From Nocardioides alkalitolerans DSM 16699 (GTDB taxonomy: Bacteria > Actinomycetota > Actinomycetes > Propionibacteriales > Nocardioidaceae), in assembly GCF_000426525.1 (NCBI RefSeq), contig NZ_AUFN01000016.1, positions 1-64,000 on the forward strand: DNA of 64,000 nt, written 5' to 3'. The stretch's first letter is position 1. Every line of letters starts with the position of its first letter. The translations under genes were made by a program, and so were the position numbers. Positions 60,756 to 64,000 of the stretch are shown here, piece by piece. The notes under the pieces were generated by a model. That model saw only the letters and a list, made by a program, of their open reading frames with translations, was not told where the DNA came from and made no database searches.

Positions 60756-61649
60756 TCACTCGATTGCCGAAAGCTCGTCAACCAAATTCTGGAAACTGCC
60801 CGGCGACTCATGCGTTGACGCGTTGCTGCCAGCGAGAGTGGCGGCGTTCCTGGCCCACCCAGCAACGTCTTCGACGGGGACGCGCATGGTGTCAAAACCT
60901 CCGTTCTCGGTCTCGAGAAGAGCGCCCTGCGTGCTCAGACCGATCAGCGGCTCGCCGTCGGGGAGTCCGGCGTTGACGAACTCGCCGTCGAGGGGGAAGC
61001 CAATCGCGATGATGCGGGTTCCGACGGGCGCCGCGTCCTCGAACTCCTGCACGGTGGGCGGCGCGTACTCCGGGGTCAACTCCTCGCCTACGGGCATCCA
61101 CTCCATGCCGCGCTCGACCGAGAAATAGGCCACCTCGCGCTGTGAATCGTCGACGACCTTGCTCGCGTGCTCGACCTCGATGGCGAGGGTCGCATAGCGG
61201 GTCGTGACGTCGCCGTCGGAGACCACGCGGCCCTCTGACCAGCTCAGGATGCGTCCACTCACGGCGACCTGATAGCGGTCGACCTCTTCGGTCAGGGTTG
61301 GGACCGAAACATAGTCAGACAGAGAGGAGTCCTCGCTCCCCCTGAACACGGCCGCGTCAATGCTGTTGGCAGACGTCTGGTCGGCCGTCGGCCTAGCGCT
61401 CGCCTCGAGGCCTGCCTCCGAGCCCGAGTTGGAGAACTGGCTGAGCGCGATCGGGGCGGCCACGACCGCGGCTACCGTGGCTGCCACGGCCAAGACCGCC
61501 ACGCGCCTGGGCGGGCGTCGGGCGGGCGCGGTCCTGCCCCGCAGGGATGGGAACGGCGCGCTGTCGTGGTGCTCGTATGCGGCGCGGACTCGCCGGTCGA
61601 GATCGTCGCCTAGCGACGGTCGCTTCGTCTGCTTTGTCGGCTGTGTCAT
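60756..61649 (-). CDS. Membrane-anchored protein coupled to sigma factor, possible anti-sigma
   Basis: A 297-residue protein with a cytoplasmic N-terminal region of about 45 residues (LGDDLDRRVRAAYEHHD), one membrane helix (VAVLAVAATVAAVVAAPIAL, about residues 50-69) and an external beta-rich domain (ITRY...VAVSGRILSWSEG, IIAIGFPLDGEFVNAG). The ATG overlaps the sigma-factor stop (ATGA). Topology and coupling fit an anti-sigma or signal-receiving protein for the SigE-like factor, but no zinc-binding HxxxCxxC motif is seen. It resembles actinobacterial membrane proteins encoded next to SigE-type factors. Confidence 0.75.
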   Translation of the reverse strand: MTQPTKQTKRPSLGDDLDRRVRAAYEHHDSAPFPSLRGRTAPARRPPRRVAVLAVAATVAAVVAAPIALSQFSNSGSEAGLEASARPTADQTSANSIDAAVFRGSEDSSLSDYVSVPTLTEEVDRYQVAVSGRILSWSEGRVVSDGDVTTRYATLAIEVEHASKVVDDSQREVAYFSVERGMEWMPVGEELTPEYAPPTVQEFEDAAPVGTRIIAIGFPLDGEFVNAGLPDGEPLIGLSTQGALLETENGGFDTMRVPVEDVAGWARNAATLAGSNASTHESPGSFQNLVDELSAIE

Positions 61650-62185
61650 GGCCGGGCTCCTTCGATAAGAGTGGGTCGCGTCATGGGTTGTTCGAGTGCC
61701 TGACGCAGGTTCGCGAGGCCTGCGGATGTGCTGCGCTTGACCGTGCCGGGGGTGCAGCGCAGCAACCTGGCCACATCGGCGACGGACATGTCCTCGAGGT
61801 AGCGAAGCGTTACGACCTGGCGTTGCCGTGGGGGCATCCGCGCCAATGCGCTGACCAGCACCAAACGGTCGAGCGCCACACCTTCGAGGTGCCCCAGATC
61901 CCCGCCAACCTCTCCTCTCAGGTCGTCGTGGGATGACCCGTCGCCCAGGCGCTCGCGCGAGTGCCAGGCGCGGCGCATCTCGGTGGCGTGGCAGCGCACC
62001 AGGGTCGTTCGCGCATAGGCGAAGGGAGCGTCGGGCGAACCGCGGCGCCACGCCCTCAGCAGCTTTTCGAACGTCACCTGGATCAGGTCGTCGGCCTCGG
62101 CCGCGTTGCCGGTCAAGCCGAGCGCGAGACTGCGAAGACGGCCGTGGTTCGCTCGCGCGAACTCGACGAAGTTCTCGTCGCTCAT
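61646..62185 (-). CDS. SigE-family ECF RNA polymerase sigma factor
   Basis: A 179-residue sigma-70 family protein. Region 2 is FVEFARANHGRLRSLALGLTGNAAEADDLIQVTFEKLLRAWRR (residues about 6-48) and region 4 is LARMPPRQRQVVTLRYLEDMSVADVARLLRCTPGTVKRSTS (about 115-155). This is the pattern of short SigE-like ECF factors of actinobacteria. ATG 62185 has GGAG upstream. It directs transcription of a regulon that cannot be read here and is probably controlled by the coupled membrane protein. Confidence 0.93.
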   Translation of the reverse strand: MSDENFVEFARANHGRLRSLALGLTGNAAEADDLIQVTFEKLLRAWRRGSPDAPFAYARTTLVRCHATEMRRAWHSRERLGDGSSHDDLRGEVGGDLGHLEGVALDRLVLVSALARMPPRQRQVVTLRYLEDMSVADVARLLRCTPGTVKRSTSAGLANLRQALEQPMTRPTLIEGARP

Positions 62186-62450
62186 GGGAGTGACTCCTTG
62201 CTGCCGTCGATGTCTCCGATAGAGACGCGGTGGGCATCGCAATCGGTTGACTCGCACACGCGTTGATCTTCCGGAGGTCAAAGGCTCAACTCTGAGAGGG
62301 GTTCCGATAGGCGTCGGGGTCAAGTGGTGGAGGGAGCGGTTCTGCCACGATCTCAGTGACACCGACGATGAGGTCTTCTGCCGCTCACCGAACCAACGAC
62401 GCCAACTGCGCCCCAGTGGATCGCAGGCACCCCCATGAGCGCACAGCTCT

Positions 62451-62552
62451 CGGTCCGTCGAGCGGCGGTCCCAGGGCGGCGGCCCGGAACGCGCGGGCGC
62501 TCAACACCTGCCGGACATGGTCGAGCGGAACCAGCGCGGCCCGGCCTCCTGC
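62451..62552 (-). repeat. Diverged duplicate of the 3' end of the HTH gene
   Basis: This stretch is about 85 percent alike, by eye, to 62573-62670, the last 30 codons of the following gene (RRWFRSDHVLQVLSARAFRAAAL). One base is lost in the CGCTCCGACC segment, so the copy is frameshifted. It marks a past tandem duplication of the gene end. Confidence 0.75.
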
Positions 62553-62572
62553 GAGGGCCAAGTTGGCCGCGA

Positions 62573-63202
62573 TCAATCGAGTGGCGGCCTCAGGGCTGCG
62601 GCCCGGAAGGCCCTTGCGCTGAGGACCTGCAGCACGTGGTCGGAGCGGAACCAGCGCCGCCCGGCGTGCTCGGTCGAGGGCAGGGACTCGCGCGCGACGA
62701 GCTGATGGATCCGGCTCGTGCTCAGCCCCAGCACGTCTGCGACCGCGGCCTGGGTCCACCACTCGTGCTCGTCGTCGGGCGGGTCACCTCGACGCGGGCG
62801 CGACGCCTCCTGCTCGCGATCGAGCCTGCGCTGTTCCTCGCCGCGGCGCTCGGCCGCGACCAGCGGCCGGAGCCCCTCGAGGTCGGCTCGGCGGATCGTG
62901 GGCGCGCGCAGCACCGCGCGCTGCTCGACCATCCCGTCCGCCACCGCGCGGCGTATCCGGGTCGTCGTGCACCCCACCAGCACGGCAGCCTCGTCGACCG
63001 TGACCCATGCGGCGCGAGCGGCCACCAGTTGCTCGAGGCTGGCCTCGTCGACCTGGTAAACGCCCTTCACCAAGGCGGCGTCCAGAGTGCCGTCGTAGAT
63101 CAGCTGGTGCACGCGTGCAATCCCCAGACCCAGCGCCTCGGCCGCCTGGCGTGTCCTGACCCCCACGGTCGGCATTTTCCACGCGACCCGATGACCCGTC
63201 AC
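62573..63202 (-). CDS. Protein with three excisionase/MerR-like helix-turn-helix units
   Basis: A 209-residue protein composed of three HTH_17-like segments: VRTRQAAEALGLGIARVHQLIYDGTLDA, then VTVDEAAVLVGCTTTRIRRAVADGMVEQ, and WWTQAAVADVLGLSTSRIHQLVARESLP, each followed by a wing-like strand. They are joined by charged linkers. It should bind DNA at extended or repeated sites, perhaps as a partition, replication-control or excision factor. GTG 63202 or ATG 63175 can start it. It is 22 bp downstream of the next gene and co-transcribed with it. Confidence 0.8.
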   Translation of the reverse strand: MTGHRVAWKMPTVGVRTRQAAEALGLGIARVHQLIYDGTLDAALVKGVYQVDEASLEQLVAARAAWVTVDEAAVLVGCTTTRIRRAVADGMVEQRAVLRAPTIRRADLEGLRPLVAAERRGEEQRRLDREQEASRPRRGDPPDDEHEWWTQAAVADVLGLSTSRIHQLVARESLPSTEHAGRRWFRSDHVLQVLSARAFRAAALRPPLD

Positions 63203-63224
63203 GCCCCGGGCGAACTCACGGGGA

Positions 63225-63551
63225 TCAGCGAGGGTTGGTGTGCCCGCCGATCAGCCGGGCCCGGACGCCCTCGGCGCCCTCCCGGACGGCTTCAGGATCC
63301 GCGCCAGTGGCCAGGAGAGCGGCCGCGGCGTCGATCATCGCCGGGTCGCTGGTCCCCGGCGAGGCCAGGTAGGCGCCCAGCAGGAACCCCGCCGCGTTGC
63401 CGACCAGGTCACGCCGCCCGCCGCCGGCGAGGCGCCGCAGCTGCTCGACGACTTCGGCCCTGGTCTGGTGATCGCGCACCAGGCGCAGCGCGGTGGCGTG
63501 AAGCGAGATCACTGCCGCTGTGTCGGGGTCGAGTCCGCTTCGCGCGCCCAT
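63225..63551 (-). CDS. Hypothetical helical plasmid protein
   Basis: A 108-residue protein made of short helices (ISLHATALRLVRDHQTRAEVVEQLRRL, MIDAAAALLATGADPEAV) without motifs, signal or membrane segment. The helical-repeat look could mean protein binding. It shares an operon with the triple-HTH gene and diverges from the small gene at 63587. Confidence 0.6.
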   Translation of the reverse strand: MGARSGLDPDTAAVISLHATALRLVRDHQTRAEVVEQLRRLAGGGRRDLVGNAAGFLLGAYLASPGTSDPAMIDAAAALLATGADPEAVREGAEGVRARLIGGHTNPR

Positions 63552-63586
63552 GGCCGGTAGTAGAACACGTGTTCGAAGGATGTGGG

Positions 63587-63817
63587 ATGCTCGGATCCGT
63601 GACCACCCTGATCGGTACGACCCGCGCCGCCGGCGACGTCCCCAGCATCGTCGACGACCCCGCGACCACCATCGTCGTGGCCTGCAACAGCGAGCCCGAC
63701 GGCCCCGTGGGCGACTACCAACGCGCCTACGACGCGATCATCGCCCGCGTGCCCGACGGGCGACGCCTGCTCCACGTCCGCCGCGACGACGACGCCACCC
63801 CAGACCACACCCTCTAA
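63587..63817 (+). CDS. Small hypothetical protein
   Basis: A 76-residue protein (LGSVTTLIGTTRAAGDVPSI, TIVVACNSEPDGPVGDYQRA, RRLLHVRRDDD). The alternating strand-helix pattern is protein-like. GAAGGA lies upstream of ATG 63587, and the next gene follows after 35 bp on the same strand. No family is recognised. Confidence 0.6.
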   Translation: MLGSVTTLIGTTRAAGDVPSIVDDPATTIVVACNSEPDGPVGDYQRAYDAIIARVPDGRRLLHVRRDDDATPDHTL

Positions 63818-63852
63818 GGCACGCACGACCGACCGCGAGGAGGTCTTGAGGG

Positions 63853-64000
63853 GTGTCGGCGAACCCGCCGAAGGACGACCGGTGGAAGCCCTACGACGAC
63901 GTGCGCCTGGTGCTGGTCCGCAACCCCGGCCGGCTCAAGCCGTCACGGGGGCTGATCTTGGACTGGCGCCGGTCCACGACCGTTGGCGGCGGCCGCCGCG
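63853..64000 (+). CDS. Start of a plasmid gene cut by the window edge
   Basis: GTG 63853 is preceded by GAGGAGG at good spacing. The visible 49 residues (NPPKDDRWKPYDDVRLVLVR, LILDWRRSTT) contain no diagnostic motif. Its role cannot be assigned, but it is co-directional with the small gene upstream and probably starts a longer operon to the right. Confidence 0.65.
   Translation, partial: MSANPPKDDRWKPYDDVRLVLVRNPGRLKPSRGLILDWRRSTTVGGGRR

Noticed and set aside
1..64000. CRISPR array, rRNA, tRNA or intact insertion sequence
   Set aside because: No regularly spaced repeats, no rRNA-like segments, no cloverleaf with CCA end noticed by eye, and no transposase gene with terminal inverted repeats.

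Overview
This window is GC-rich DNA with GTG/ATG starts, frequent 4-bp ATGA/GTGA gene overlaps and protein families typical of Actinomycetota. A Nocardioides-like or related host is plausible but not proven. It looks like part of a large conjugative plasmid or integrated element. It has a MobF relaxase with helicase (1.6-7.8 kb), mobilisation-type accessory genes, a truncated second relaxase, a resolvase, a zeta-type toxin remnant and several toxin-antitoxin-like or defence-like loci. I see no rRNA, tRNA, CRISPR array, intact insertion sequence, replication initiator or ParAB.

Layout. 0-12.6 kb: plasmid backbone (repeat/HEPN-like protein, HExxH protein, relaxase-helicase-Toprim fusion, a probable oriT/promoter gap, an accessory operon with an HNH nuclease, a DUF4238-type protein, hypotheticals). 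12.7-18.8 kb: accessory island with an acetyltransferase, a divergent 52-residue membrane peptide and XRE regulator, a large Ser/Thr kinase and a PD-(D/E)xK-type nuclease (candidate defence locus). 18.9-21.0 kb: an XRE regulator plus DUF6036-type nucleotidyltransferase pair bounded by two 28-bp sites built like XerCD dif sites (11-6-11). 21.0-23.9 kb: two secreted proteins, an ImmA/IrrE peptidase and a truncated plasmid protein that stops at a junction. 23.9-28.6 kb: TetR, SDR, efflux pump and a thioredoxin-reductase-like flavoenzyme. 28.7-43.1 kb: an amine-catabolism cluster. 43.5-45.0 kb: an aconitase 3' fragment fused back-to-back to a solute-binding-protein gene. 45.05-49.15 kb: a TetR/MFS/SDR/tautomerase cassette bounded by two further dif-like sites that share most of their spacer. 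49.2-54.6 kb: XRE-ImmA with an overlapping partner, then a DUF2290 plus UvrD-like helicase pair. 54.7-58.8 kb: relics of another mobile element (relaxase lacking its N-terminus, resolvase, frameshifted zeta toxin with small upstream partner, a glyoxalase-fold fragment). 58.9-64 kb: response regulator, about 1.1 kb without a recognisable gene, SigE-like sigma factor with a translationally coupled membrane protein, a triple-HTH protein and small plasmid genes.

The metabolic cluster is coherent. It has a copper amine oxidase, an aldehyde dehydrogenase, a flavin monooxygenase, two amidohydrolase-type enzymes, RidA, DUF1028, aspartase, an NCS1 permease and TetR/LysR regulators. The simplest reading is conversion of a biogenic amine to an acid and then to aspartate and fumarate. 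Histamine via imidazoleacetate and N-formimino/formyl-aspartate would fit every step, but the substrate is inferred.

The most unusual signal is the set of four dif-like sites at 18885, 20970, 45045 and 49128. All lie just outside genes at module borders, as if XerCD-type recombination had shuffled cargo modules (including a toxin-antitoxin pair and an efflux cassette). This organisation is known for pdif modules of Acinetobacter plasmids. I am not aware of a description in actinobacterial plasmids.
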